Shown here: one piece after another, positions 16,426 to 25,422 of the stretch
Numbering within the stretch: position 1 is the first letter of the stretch
How the letters are laid out: every line of letters begins with the position of its first letter
DNA from: Massilia sp. PDC64
GTDB taxonomy: Bacteria; Pseudomonadota; Gammaproteobacteria; Burkholderiales; Burkholderiaceae_D
DNA: 64,000 nucleotides
Assembly (NCBI RefSeq): GCF_900101265.1
Contig: NZ_FMZS01000006.1
Coordinates: 310,001-374,000 of the forward strand
Direction: 5' to 3'
Notes under the pieces: generated by a model
Database searches by the model: none
What the model was told of the DNA's origin: nothing
What the model saw: only the letters and a program-made list of their open reading frames with translations
Made by a program: the position numbers and the translations under genes

Positions 16426-17727
16426 TCAACGCGTCAAACGGTAGATCAGCAATGCCGCGCGCACGGCACCCCGTTCGATCGAGCCCACGTCCAGGTCTTC
16501 GTTCGGCGAGTGGGCGCCGTTGCCGCTCGCACCGAGGCCGTCGAGGCTGTCGATGAGCGGCGCCACGAACTGGATGTCGCCCGCGCCGCGCGCTTCCGCC
16601 GGCACGGCGCCGATCGGGCCGAGGCCGGCATCCTGGCTGGCGCGCGAATACAGGTCCAGCAGTTTCAGGTTGCCGGGTGTGACGGCCATCGGCGGATAGG
16701 AATCGTGGAACGCGATGGTGGCGCTGGTGCCGGGCAGGTTCTGCGCGACGATGGCGCGCATGCGCGCCTGGGCGCGGTCGCGTTGCGGGTAATCGAGGTA
16801 GCGCAGGTCGGCCTTCACGGTGGCCGTGTTGGCGATCACGTTCGTCTTGCCGAACGCGGTGCCGCGCGACTTCGCATCGTCGAACGCGACCTCGGTGCCG
16901 CCCAGGATCACGCCGGGATTGAACGTGAGGCCCGGTTCGACGACCTGCTGGCGGAAGGCGTCCAGGATGCGCGCCGTCTCGTACACGGCGCCGTAGCCGT
17001 TGTTGCCGAACACGGCCATCGAATGGCCCTGGCGCGCCTTGACTTCCAGCTCCCACGTGGCCGTCGCGCGCCGGCCCACGGTGGCGGTCGCCTGGCCGTT
17101 TTTATCGAGGATGCTGCCCTCGAAGCTGAGGGCGACGTCGCTGCGCTTGGCCAGTTCCACCATGTCGCCGCGCGACACGCTCTTCGGATTCCCCGCTTCT
17201 TCCTCGTCGCCGGTGAACATGACAGCGATGCGTGTGCCGTCGAGGGCACCCACGCGGTGCAGCGCGCGCAAGGCTTCGATGACGATCACGTCGCCGCCCT
17301 TCATGTCGGACACGCCCTGGCCGCGCACCTTGTCGCCCTCGCGCTTCCACATCGGGACGTCGGAGCCCGGTTCGAACACGGTGTCGAGGTGGCCGAGCAG
17401 CAGCAGGCGCTTGCCCCGGTTGCCGTCGCGCGTCGCGACGAGGTGGCCGGCGCGGCGCATCTCGGGCGGCAGTTCGATCCAGCGGGTGGTAAAGCCGAGC
17501 GCGTCGAACTGCTTGCGGAACAGTGCGCCCACGTCGCGCACACCCTGGGCATTCATCGTGCCGCTGTTGATGAGGACGCTTTGCTCGAGCAGGGCAAGGG
17601 CTTGCGGCGCATGCGCCCTGATCTCCGCGACGATTTTCTGCTCGGTCGGATCGAGCCCATCGGCCCGCGCCGTCTGTACGCACGCCAGTGCTGTCAGCGC
17701 CAGCAGCGCCCCGGTCATCCTGCGCAT
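16426..17727 (-). CDS. M20-family metallopeptidase (glutamate carboxypeptidase-like), exported
   Basis: A di-zinc exopeptidase or amidohydrolase of 433 residues with a signal peptide (1-22, LTALACVQTARA). Metal ligands are visible in order: GHLDTVF (His), VRGQGVSDMKGG (bridging Asp), FTGDEEEAGN (general-base Glu-Glu), the DVALSFEG segment, and a C-terminal SPNEDLDVG with GDIQFVAPLIDSLDG. A lid/dimerisation domain (about 205-320) lies between, with ATVGRRATATWELEVKARQGH. Layout matches periplasmic M20A enzymes such as Pseudomonas carboxypeptidase G2, which release C-terminal glutamate; the real substrate is not proven. An AAAGAAC stretch precedes the ATG at 17727. Confidence 0.88.
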   Translation of the reverse strand: MRRMTGALLALTALACVQTARADGLDPTEQKIVAEIRAHAPQALALLEQSVLINSGTMNAQGVRDVGALFRKQFDALGFTTRWIELPPEMRRAGHLVATRDGNRGKRLLLLGHLDTVFEPGSDVPMWKREGDKVRGQGVSDMKGGDVIVIEALRALHRVGALDGTRIAVMFTGDEEEAGNPKSVSRGDMVELAKRSDVALSFEGSILDKNGQATATVGRRATATWELEVKARQGHSMAVFGNNGYGAVYETARILDAFRQQVVEPGLTFNPGVILGGTEVAFDDAKSRGTAFGKTNVIANTATVKADLRYLDYPQRDRAQARMRAIVAQNLPGTSATIAFHDSYPPMAVTPGNLKLLDLYSRASQDAGLGPIGAVPAEARGAGDIQFVAPLIDSLDGLGASGNGAHSPNEDLDVGSIERGAVRAALLIYRLTR

Positions 17728-17794
17728 CGTGTTCTTTCACAAAACAATGATGCTCAACTGTACACCAAGACAGCGCGCGTCAGGGCGGCCCGCG

Positions 17795-18106
17795 CTAGGG
17801 CTTGGGATCGGTCGGGTAGGGCGGCCGCTTGCGCAGTTTTTTCACGATGCCGTCGCGGCCCAGCAGGAGCACCAGTTCCGTATGGCCGCCCGGCGCCGGG
17901 GTCGTGTAGAGCCACGTCTCCATGCCGGAATCGAACTGGACGGTCTTCGTGGGCCCGAACGCGGCCAGCAGGTCGGCACGCGTCGTCTGGCCGGGAACGA
18001 CGAGCTGGTCGAACCGGGATTCGGCCACGCTCGTGCCGGGTTCCGGTGCGCGCGTGGCGCAGCCGGCCAGCAGGGCAGCGATGATCGGGATGGGCCGCAG
18101 GTTCAT
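17795..18106 (-). CDS. Small lipoprotein with BamE/OmlA-like appearance
   Basis: A 103-residue lipoprotein with a clear lipobox ALLAGC near residue 15. The mature part has LVVPGQTTRADLLAAFGP, then a strand with WLYTTPAPGG and LVLLLGRDGIVKKLR, the spacing seen in small SmpA/OmlA/BamE-fold lipoproteins, though I would not call it BamE itself. Its ATG (18106) overlaps the TGA of the preceding gene (ATGA), so translation is coupled. It is the last gene of a three-gene operon after a Tat-exported DUF882-like protein and a 270-residue exported protein, suggesting an envelope role. Confidence 0.72.
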   Translation of the reverse strand: MNLRPIPIIAALLAGCATRAPEPGTSVAESRFDQLVVPGQTTRADLLAAFGPTKTVQFDSGMETWLYTTPAPGGHTELVLLLGRDGIVKKLRKRPPYPTDPKP

Positions 18107-18912
18107 GGCGTGTCGTCCATGTAGTCGAAGGTGACGAGCGTGTCGTCCGGCCAGCTGCGGTCCCAGATCGGCGCGTAATACGTGCGGTCGAGCAGCACCT
18201 GGCAATCGCAGAACGGCAGCATGTCGCGCGTCTGCTCGCCGCCCGCGTACAGGAAGCGGAACGGCAGGATTTCCGTGCGGTCGCCTGCGTGCAAGGTCAC
18301 GGCAAACACGGGACGCTCCGTAAAGAAGAGGAAATTGCCGTCAGGGCTGTTACACACCTGTTCGGGACTCGTGAGGGCGTTCGAGATCCAGCCGAACAGC
18401 GGCGAACTGTTCGATACGAGCCCCGCTTCCATGCCGACGAGGCACTCCAGCCGCAGATCGCCCAGCCGGCGCGTGCCGGGCGGCAGGCCCGGTGTCATCA
18501 CTTGCGCGCGCCACGTCATGCTCGTCGTCTTGCGGTTGGCGACGACGGCCGCGTCTTCCTTCAGCGCCTGTTCGTTGCGGGGCAACGTGAAACTGTTGTC
18601 CGGCGCGACCGGGACCGGCACGGCGATGTGGTCGCCGATGACGCGCAACGTGATGCCGTGCATGTCCACGGTCGGCGAGCGGGGCAGCAGGCGGAAGCGC
18701 AACGTGGCCTGCGGCGCCAGCGCATGCTCGCGCTGGAACCGCTCCATGCCGCGGATCATTTTTCGGTAGGACTTGTCGACCGGGTCGCGCGTGTACGTGA
18801 CGGTGACGGTTTGTATGCCCTCGTCAGTCGGCGCCGTTTGCGCGTGCGCCGTCCACGCCGCGGATGCACCCAGCAGCGCGGACAACACCCACGCGACGGC
18901 CCGGTGCATCAT
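18103..18912 (-). CDS. Exported protein of unknown function
   Basis: A protein of about 269 residues with a signal peptide (LSALLGASAAWTAHAQ, cleavage near 24). The mature sequence is beta-rich, with four cysteines, two in a CDCQ pair near residue 240 and others in RLECLVG and EQVCNSP. I recognise no named family. The longest frame begins at a GTG at 18915, but the ATG at 18912 makes a TGATG overlap with the upstream gene's stop and is the likelier start; another ATG follows immediately. The overlap at both ends means that all three genes of this operon are translationally coupled. Confidence 0.7.
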   Translation of the reverse strand: MMHRAVAWVLSALLGASAAWTAHAQTAPTDEGIQTVTVTYTRDPVDKSYRKMIRGMERFQREHALAPQATLRFRLLPRSPTVDMHGITLRVIGDHIAVPVPVAPDNSFTLPRNEQALKEDAAVVANRKTTSMTWRAQVMTPGLPPGTRRLGDLRLECLVGMEAGLVSNSSPLFGWISNALTSPEQVCNSPDGNFLFFTERPVFAVTLHAGDRTEILPFRFLYAGGEQTRDMLPFCDCQVLLDRTYYAPIWDRSWPDDTLVTFDYMDDTP

Positions 18913-19475
18913 CACCAGTACCGCACGCGGCCGACGTCCATGTGCACGAACTGCGAGTCGGGGTAATAGCCGACCCCGCCCGCCTTCTGCGCCATCGCGA
19001 TCTTGTGCAGCTTGGCCAGGTCCTGGCCGGGAATGCGCACGTCGATGGCCTTGCCTTCCATGTGCAGGCTGTGCTTCGCGACACCACCCGTGTTTTCGTG
19101 CAGCATCGCGTTCGTTTCCGGCGAGCGATAGCCCGAGATCACGTGCACGGTCGGGTGATTGCCGTACTGGGCGCTGATGCGGTCCAGCAAGACGAGCAGT
19201 TTTGGATCGATGGACGCGATCTTGTTGTTGCGGTGGTCGCGCAGCAGTTTATTAATGTCCTGCAAGGCCTCGGGGATAAATTCGCCTTCGGCCCAGAAAA
19301 TGGTACGCAGGCTTTCGCCCGTGTGCGTGTTGTACAGGCGCACGATGCGCTCGTTCGGCGCGACGGGCGTGACGGGCGCATCCGGCAGGGTTTTTGCGCT
19401 GGTCCGGATGGCGGGCGCACCGAGTACCGATGCGAGGACGGCGGAACTTTTGAGGAAAGAGCGTCGCTGATTCAT
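18912..19475 (-). CDS. Tat-exported DUF882/peptidase M15-like protein (YcbK-like)
   Basis: A 187-residue protein starting MNQRRSFLKSSAVL, an excellent twin-arginine signal (RRSFLK), with cleavage near residue 27. The mature domain resembles the DUF882/YcbK group of M15-type zinc peptidases: VISGYRSPETNAML, SLHMEGKAIDVRI (His and Asp ligands), and a final FVHMDVGRVRYW (His ligand). These are predicted periplasmic murein-type peptidases. The start at 19475 has AAGGAGAAG eight bases upstream; the long frame beyond it is antisense to the M16 protease and spurious. It heads an operon with two overlapping exported proteins of unknown function. Confidence 0.85.
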   Translation of the reverse strand: MNQRRSFLKSSAVLASVLGAPAIRTSAKTLPDAPVTPVAPNERIVRLYNTHTGESLRTIFWAEGEFIPEALQDINKLLRDHRNNKIASIDPKLLVLLDRISAQYGNHPTVHVISGYRSPETNAMLHENTGGVAKHSLHMEGKAIDVRIPGQDLAKLHKIAMAQKAGGVGYYPDSQFVHMDVGRVRYW

Positions 19476-19619
19476 GAGCTTCTCCTTGCTGATTGCCAGC
19501 CTCAATGATACGCCCCATGCATGATTCTTGCAGCGGACCGTGCCCGGACTGCTTGTCAGTCCAGGACGACAAGCTTGGCAATATTTCTTAGAATGAGCAC
19601 CCACTCCAGGAGATCCCGC

Positions 19620-22379
19620 ATGCGCTTCGCTCTTGTGTTTTCCTTCGTCTTGACGCTCGCACTTGCCACGCCAGCCTCCGCGCGCGATGCCGGCATCGAC
19701 ATCCCGATCCCCGATATTCCTTACACGAAATTTGTCCTGAAGAACGGGCTGACGGTGATCGTGCACGAAGACCACAAATCGCCCGTCGTGGCCGTCAACA
19801 CGTGGTACCACGTGGGTTCGAAGAACGAAAAGCCCGGCAAGACGGGCTTCGCGCACCTGTTCGAGCACCTGATGTTTTCCGGCAGCGCGAATTTTAATAA
19901 AACGTTCCTGTCGGCCCTCGAGGGCATCGGCGCCACCGACCTGAACGGCACGACGAACAAGGACCGCACGAATTACTTCGAGACGGTGCCGACCTCGATG
20001 CTCGACTACGCGCTGTTCGCCGAGAGCGATCGCATGGGGCACCTGTTGAGCGTGCTCGACCAGAAGAAGCTCGACCTGCAGCGGGGCGTCGTCCAGAACG
20101 AGAAGCGGCAGCGCGAGAACCAGCCGTACGGCATCGTCGAGCAGATCGTCACGGAGAACACGTGGCCGGCGAACCACCCGTATTCGTGGACCGTGATCGG
20201 GGCGATGGCCGACCTCGACGCCGCGTCGATGACGGACGTGACCGACTGGTTCAAGGACCACTACGGCCCGAACAACGTCGTGCTCGTGCTGGCCGGCGAC
20301 ATCACGCCGCAGCAGGCCCGGGAGAAGGTCGAAAAATACTACGGCGACATCCCTCCCGGCCCGCCGCAGGCGCACCAGCAGGCGTGGGTCGCGAAGCGCA
20401 GCGGCACGCACCGGGGGCAGGTCCAGGACCGCGTGCCGCAGGCCCGCATCTATCGCCTGTGGAACGTGCCCGGCGCCGACACGCCGGAAGAGCCGCTGCT
20501 CGACCTCGCCGCGCAGGTGCTGGGCGGCGGCAAGACGTCGCGCCTGTACCAGCGCCTCGTCGTGAAGGAACAACTGGCGACCTCGGTCGGCACCGGCAAC
20601 GATTCGAACGAGATCGCCGGCCAGTTCGGCATCAACCTGACCTCGAAGCCCGGCGCGCCGGCCACCGACGTCGCGCGCATGGAAACCCTGGCCGACGAGG
20701 AATTGCGCGCGCTGATGAAGACCGGTCCGACGGCGGCCGAACTTCGTCTCGCCCAGACGACGATCCTCGCGCAGCACGCGCGCGCCGTCGAGCGCGTGGG
20801 CGGCTTCGGCGGCAAGAGCGACGTGCTGGCCCGCTGCGCCACGTACACGGGCAATCCGGACTGCTACAAGGTCTACCTGCAGCGCATCAAGGACGCGACG
20901 CCGGCCGCGGTGCGCAAGGCCATGCTCGACTGGCTGGCGGACGGCGACTACGTGCTCGAAGTCGACCCATTCCCGACCGGGCTCGCGGCGCAGGCGTCGA
21001 GCGTGGACCGCAGCAAAGGCCCGCCGGCAGGACGTCCGGAAGCGTTGACCTTGCCGCCCATGCAGAAGACGACGCTGTCCAACGGCATGCAGGTCGTGCT
21101 GGCCGAACGCCACGGCGCGCCCGTGATCAATCTGTCGCTGATGTTGAACGGCGGGTTCGCGTCGGATTCGCAGGCGTTGCCGGGATTGGCAAGCCTGACG
21201 CTGCGCATGCTGGAAGAAGGAACGACGTCGCGCAGCGCCTTGCAGATCAGCCGCGAACTGGAAGCATTGGGGGCGTCGTTCGGCACGACGATCAACCTGG
21301 ACGGCGCGTTCGTCAACATGAACGTGCTCAAACCCACGCTGGCGCAGGCGCTGGGACTGTACGTCGACCTCACGCTGCGCCCGGCCTTTCCGCAGGCCGA
21401 CTTCGAGCGCGTGCGCAAGGCGCGGCTGGCCGCGATCCAGCGCGAGCAGACGGTGCCGCGCCTGATGGCCCTGCGCGCGCTGCCGCCGCTGCTGTACGGC
21501 CCCGGCCACCCGTATTCCCTGCCGCTGACGGGCTCCGGCACGGAAGCCGCGGTAGCACGCATGACACGGGCCGATCTCGTGGGCTATCACGGCACGTGGT
21601 TCAAGCCGAACAATGCGACCCTGCTCGTCGTCGGCGACACGACGCTGGACGAACTGACGCCGCTGCTGGAACGCGCGTTCGGCACGTGGAAGGCGGGCAC
21701 CTTGCCTCCGCATGAGATCCCGAGGGTCGACCAGCCGGCCGGCACGACGATCTACCTGATCGACCGTCCCGGTGCGCTGCAGAGCAACATCGTCGGTGCC
21801 CAGCTCGCGCCGCCGCGCAACACACCGGATGCCGTCGCGCTGAACCTCCTCAACGACGTGTTCGGCGGCACGTTCAGTTCGCGCCTGAACATGGATCTGC
21901 GGGAGGATAAACACTGGTCGTACGGCGTGGGCTCGTCGCTCGTGGCGGCGCGCGGGCAGCGCATCCTCCTCAGCGATTCGCCCGTCCAGACGGACAAGAC
22001 GGCCGACGCGCTGCGCGAGCTGGCGCGCCAATACGCCGAACTGGGCAGCGCGCGCCCCGTCACGCCGCGCGAACTGCAGGATGCGCAGGCGAACGAGACG
22101 CTGGGCCTGCCCGGTTCGTTCGAGACGGTCAGCCAGCTCAGCAATGCCTACGCGACGATCCTGCAATACGGCTTGCCTGAGGATTACTACAACACGTACA
22201 CGGCGACGGCGCTGGCCGTCACCCCCGCGCAACTAAACGCGCTGGCCGCGCGCGTCGTGCTGCCGCGGCAGCCCGTGTGGATCGTCGTCGGCGACCTGAG
22301 CAAGATCGAGACACCGGTCCGCGCGCTGAACCTGGGCGAGGTGCGCCGGATCGACGTCGACGGCAAGGCCCTGCCATGA
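19620..22379 (+). CDS. M16-family zinc protease, two-domain, exported
   Basis: A pitrilysin-type protease of 919 residues with a signal peptide (1-20, LTLALATPASARD). The active half (about 35-470) carries the inverted zinc motif FAHLFEHLMF with His79, Glu82 and His83, and the distal glutamate in the RGVVQNEKRQRENQPYG region. The second half (about 490-915) repeats the fold without HxxEH (VINLSLMLNGGFASDS) and ends with LPRQPVWIVVGDLSKIE. The two halves form a clamshell around peptides. The start at 19620 has CCAGGAG upstream. Its stop overlaps the start of the AlkD-like gene (ATGA at 22376-22379). Periplasmic location is inferred. Confidence 0.92.
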   Translation: MRFALVFSFVLTLALATPASARDAGIDIPIPDIPYTKFVLKNGLTVIVHEDHKSPVVAVNTWYHVGSKNEKPGKTGFAHLFEHLMFSGSANFNKTFLSALEGIGATDLNGTTNKDRTNYFETVPTSMLDYALFAESDRMGHLLSVLDQKKLDLQRGVVQNEKRQRENQPYGIVEQIVTENTWPANHPYSWTVIGAMADLDAASMTDVTDWFKDHYGPNNVVLVLAGDITPQQAREKVEKYYGDIPPGPPQAHQQAWVAKRSGTHRGQVQDRVPQARIYRLWNVPGADTPEEPLLDLAAQVLGGGKTSRLYQRLVVKEQLATSVGTGNDSNEIAGQFGINLTSKPGAPATDVARMETLADEELRALMKTGPTAAELRLAQTTILAQHARAVERVGGFGGKSDVLARCATYTGNPDCYKVYLQRIKDATPAAVRKAMLDWLADGDYVLEVDPFPTGLAAQASSVDRSKGPPAGRPEALTLPPMQKTTLSNGMQVVLAERHGAPVINLSLMLNGGFASDSQALPGLASLTLRMLEEGTTSRSALQISRELEALGASFGTTINLDGAFVNMNVLKPTLAQALGLYVDLTLRPAFPQADFERVRKARLAAIQREQTVPRLMALRALPPLLYGPGHPYSLPLTGSGTEAAVARMTRADLVGYHGTWFKPNNATLLVVGDTTLDELTPLLERAFGTWKAGTLPPHEIPRVDQPAGTTIYLIDRPGALQSNIVGAQLAPPRNTPDAVALNLLNDVFGGTFSSRLNMDLREDKHWSYGVGSSLVAARGQRILLSDSPVQTDKTADALRELARQYAELGSARPVTPRELQDAQANETLGLPGSFETVSQLSNAYATILQYGLPEDYYNTYTATALAVTPAQLNALAARVVLPRQPVWIVVGDLSKIETPVRALNLGEVRRIDVDGKALP

Positions 22380-23041
22380 CGTTCGACGACGAGATCGCCG
22401 GCGTCCTGGCGCCGCTGGCCGACCCTGCGCGGGCCGTCGCCATGCGGGCCTACATGCTGGACCAGTTCGCATTCCTGGGCTTGCCCGCGCCCGTGCGCCG
22501 CGCTGCGGCCAAGCCGCTCGTCGCGCGGCCGTGGGCGTCGCCGCACGCGTTGCTGGAGGCGGCCGGCCGGCTGTGGCAACGGCCCGAGCGCGAATACCGC
22601 TACACGGCCATCGACCTGCTGGCGCGCCATCGCCGCATGTTGTCGCCGGCGCACGTGGCGGACCTGCGCGCACTGCTGGTGATGGACCCGTGGTGGGACA
22701 CGGTGGACGGCCTCGCGGGCGTGCTGGGCGAGGTCCTGTTCGCCGACCGCACGGCCGGGCAGCCCATGATGGATGCGTGGATCGCCGACGCGAGCTTCTG
22801 GGTGCGCCGGGCCGCCATGCTGCACCAGCTGGGCTGGCGGCTGGAGACGGACCGCGACCGCCTGTTCGGCTACGCGGCCGCGCTCGCGGCCGAGCAGGAG
22901 TTCTTCATCCGCAAGGCGATCGGCTGGGCGCTGCGCGACTACGCGCGCTGGGATGGCGCCGCCGTGCGGGCGTTCGTCGCGGCGCACGAGGACGTGCTGT
23001 CGTCGCTGTCCCGGCGCGAGGCGCTGAAGCATCGGGCCTAG
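22376..23041 (+). CDS. DNA alkylation repair (AlkD-like) HEAT-repeat protein
   Basis: A 221-residue all-helical protein of the AlkD group, whose members excise positively charged alkylated bases such as N3- and N7-alkylpurines. Visible marks are FAFLGLPAPVRRAAAKPLV, the WDTVDGLAGVLGEVL segment, a W-I-A-DASFWVRRAAMLHQL repeat, and EFFIRKAIGWALRDYAR, which holds the typical IRKAIGWALR helix. Its ATG overlaps the protease stop by four bases, so the two are co-translated despite having no obvious common function. It ends in a shared CTAG where its stop overlaps the stop of the opposing M1 peptidase. Confidence 0.85.
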   Translation: MTFDDEIAGVLAPLADPARAVAMRAYMLDQFAFLGLPAPVRRAAAKPLVARPWASPHALLEAAGRLWQRPEREYRYTAIDLLARHRRMLSPAHVADLRALLVMDPWWDTVDGLAGVLGEVLFADRTAGQPMMDAWIADASFWVRRAAMLHQLGWRLETDRDRLFGYAAALAAEQEFFIRKAIGWALRDYARWDGAAVRAFVAAHEDVLSSLSRREALKHRA

Positions 23042-24741
23042 GATTTTGCCTTCTGCTGTTGCTGCTGCTCCTGGTAGCGCTGGAATACCTCGAACCGCTT
23101 CTCGCGCCGCAGGATCTTCGAGTGCGGATCGAACGTGACCGTCGCGTGCGGCGGCAGCGCGATGCTGCCGCGGCCGTCCGCCATCGGCAGGGTGACGATG
23201 CGGCCGTCCACGCGCACGTCGAGCGGCATCGGGAACGGCGTGTTGGCGGCCGTCTTCCACGCGAGGTCCAGCGTGTCGCCGCGGCGGGTGGTCACGAGCT
23301 CGGGCAGGGCGGCCTGGTACATGTACGCCTGGAAGAACCAGCCGAGGTCGCGCCCGCTCGCGCGCTGGGCGATGGCGATGAAGTCGGGCGTCGTCGCATA
23401 CCGCGGCGAGAAATTACCCGGGCGCGGGTCCTGGGTGCCGTACACGAGTTCGCGCACGGCGCGGAAGAACGCGTCGTCGCCGATCAGGCCGCGCAACGTG
23501 TGCAGCACGAGCGAGCCTTTCGCATAGATGTCCCCGCCGGGGCCGCCGCGCTTGAGGTCGTAGACGTCTTCCTCGCGCTTGTGCTTGCCGGACACGAGCG
23601 GCGCCTTGTTGCGGATGCCCGCCCGCTGCTGCATCAGCGCGGCGAAATATTCCTGGTCGCCGTGCAGGTATTGCATGTACAGCGGTTGCATGTAGGAGCC
23701 GAGGCCTTCGTGCAGCCACATGTCGTCCCAGTCGGCGTTGGTGAGCTGGTTGCCGAACCATTCGTGGGCGAATTCGTGCTGCAGCAGGTCGTCGTAGCCG
23801 TATGGCGTCTTGACGTACTTGTTGCCGTAGGCATTGATGGTCTGGTGCTCCATGCCTTTGTGCGGCGTTTCCACGACACCCATTTTTTCGTCGGCGAACG
23901 GGTAAGGCCCGATCGTCGATTCGAAGAAATCCAGCATCTGCGGGAATTCCGAGAACAGGCCTTGCGCCTGCGCCTTGTTCTGCGGCAGGTACCAGAATCG
24001 CAGCGGTATGACATTGCCGTAGCGGCTGCGGTATTCGGCGGACAGCACCTCGTACGGCCCCACGTTGATGGCGATGCCGTAGGTGCTCGGGTGCTTCGCA
24101 TGCCAGTGCCACGTGCGCCAGCCGTTCGCTTCCGTCATTCCGGTAGCGACGCCATTGCCCGCGGCCACGAGCGGCGCCGGCACGGTGATGTGCTCGTCGA
24201 CGACTTTCGGCTTGCCCATCGGGTGGTCGATGCAGGGCCAGAACAGGTCGCAGCCTTCGCCCTGGACGGCGCTCGCGACCCACGGCTTGCCGTCCGGCGT
24301 GCGTGCCCACACGAAGCCGCCATCCCACGGCGCGCGCTTGGCCACGTGCGGTTCGCCATGGTACGTCACACGGATCTTGACTTGCCGGCCCGGTTCGAGC
24401 CGTTGCGGCAGATCGATGGTCAGCTTGCCGTCCGGATTGCGCCACCGGTTGGCCGCGAGCGGCTGGCCGTCCACGGCGATGGCATCGATGGGGAGGTTGC
24501 GGTCCAGGTCGAGCTCGATGCTGTCCAGCGGCGCGCTCGTGCCGAACGTGAGCGTCGCGTCGCCGCGCAGGCTGCGGCTGTCCGGGTCGATGCGCAGGCT
24601 CAGGTCGGCATGGTCGAACGACAGCGCCTGTTGCGCAGCACTGCGCTCGGCACCGGAATTGACGGTGTAGTCGGTGAGGGCGGGCTGGCTGGCACAGCCT
24701 GCCAGCAGGGCGCACAAGGCGGCGATGGCGGTTCTTCGCAT
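23038..24741 (-). CDS. M1-family aminopeptidase, lipoprotein
   Basis: A gluzincin aminopeptidase of 567 residues. The N-terminus (MRRTAIAALCALLAGC) is a lipoprotein signal, lipidated at Cys16. The zinc site is HEFAHEWFGN with His322, Glu323 and His326, followed after exactly 18 residues by Glu345 in LHEGLGSYM, matching HEXXH-x18-E. The exopeptidase motif reads KGMEHQT in place of the common GAMEN. The N-terminal beta domain (25-230) has DPDSRSLRGDATLTF. The protein lacks the long C-terminal helical domain of PepN and so is a short M1 enzyme. The C-terminus is Gln-rich (YQEQQQQQKAKS). It probably trims peptides at the cell envelope. Confidence 0.9.
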   Translation of the reverse strand: MRRTAIAALCALLAGCASQPALTDYTVNSGAERSAAQQALSFDHADLSLRIDPDSRSLRGDATLTFGTSAPLDSIELDLDRNLPIDAIAVDGQPLAANRWRNPDGKLTIDLPQRLEPGRQVKIRVTYHGEPHVAKRAPWDGGFVWARTPDGKPWVASAVQGEGCDLFWPCIDHPMGKPKVVDEHITVPAPLVAAGNGVATGMTEANGWRTWHWHAKHPSTYGIAINVGPYEVLSAEYRSRYGNVIPLRFWYLPQNKAQAQGLFSEFPQMLDFFESTIGPYPFADEKMGVVETPHKGMEHQTINAYGNKYVKTPYGYDDLLQHEFAHEWFGNQLTNADWDDMWLHEGLGSYMQPLYMQYLHGDQEYFAALMQQRAGIRNKAPLVSGKHKREEDVYDLKRGGPGGDIYAKGSLVLHTLRGLIGDDAFFRAVRELVYGTQDPRPGNFSPRYATTPDFIAIAQRASGRDLGWFFQAYMYQAALPELVTTRRGDTLDLAWKTAANTPFPMPLDVRVDGRIVTLPMADGRGSIALPPHATVTFDPHSKILRREKRFEVFQRYQEQQQQQKAKS

Positions 24742-24822
24742 GATGCCGGGAATGTATCACAGCGGAAACCGGCGCCATGCAAATCGCGGCTGGTGGATAC
24801 TGCGCGGCGAGGAGGATGACGA

Positions 24823-25413
24823 ATGAGCGATCTCGACCTTGATATTGCCCGCACCGCCCTGGTGCTGATCGATTTACAGAACAGTAATGTGAAACGCGAC
24901 CTGGCCCCGTACACGGCCGAGCAGGTCGTCGGCAATTGCGTGCTGCTGGCCGGCGAAATGCGCGACCGCGGCGGCATGGTGGTCTTCGTGCGCGTGCTCG
25001 TCGACCAGTTGCAAATGCCGCCGGCCGACGCGCCGCTGCGCAAGCCCGGCACGCCCGCGCCGCCGCCGGATGCGTCGCTGCTGGCACCGGAAGCGCAGGT
25101 GCAGGCGCAGGACATCGTCGTGACGAAGCGCCAGTGGGGCGCCTTCTACGGCACGGAACTGGACCAGCTGCTGCGCCGGCGCCATATCAGGACGATCGTC
25201 CTCGGCGGCATCGCCACCAACTTCGGCGTCGAGTCGACGGCGCGCGCCGCGCTGGACCGTGGCTACGAGCTCGTCTTCGTCGAGGATGCGATGAGCAGCA
25301 TGGCGGCGGACATGCACCGCTTCGCCTGCGGGCACATCTTCCCCATCATGGGCAAGGTGCGCTCCACGCGCCACGTGATCGACGCGCTGCAGGCGGGGAC
25401 GGGCGACGCCTGA
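24823..25413 (+). CDS. Isochorismatase-family (YecD-like) protein lacking the catalytic Cys
   Basis: A 196-residue cysteine-hydrolase-fold protein. The catalytic Asp17 in VLIDLQN and Lys102 in TKRQWGAFYG are present. The nucleophile position in the GxATxxCVxSTA motif reads IATNFGVESTA, giving Gly135 instead of Cys. The same substitution is remembered in E. coli YecD, to which the RQWGAFYGTELDQLLRRR stretch is also close, so this is a family trait and not a local mutation. Activity as a hydrolase is therefore doubtful. A strong GAGGAGGATGACGA leader precedes the ATG. It is divergent from the M1 peptidase with 81 bases between starts. Confidence 0.87.
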   Translation: MSDLDLDIARTALVLIDLQNSNVKRDLAPYTAEQVVGNCVLLAGEMRDRGGMVVFVRVLVDQLQMPPADAPLRKPGTPAPPPDASLLAPEAQVQAQDIVVTKRQWGAFYGTELDQLLRRRHIRTIVLGGIATNFGVESTARAALDRGYELVFVEDAMSSMAADMHRFACGHIFPIMGKVRSTRHVIDALQAGTGDA

Positions 25414-25422
25414 CGGCTTAGC

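Noticed and set aside
19476-22232. Long minus-strand open frame running on above the DUF882-like gene
   Set aside because: It lies antisense to the M16 protease, whose catalytic motifs are clear. The real gene starts at 19475 with a good ribosome site and a Tat signal.
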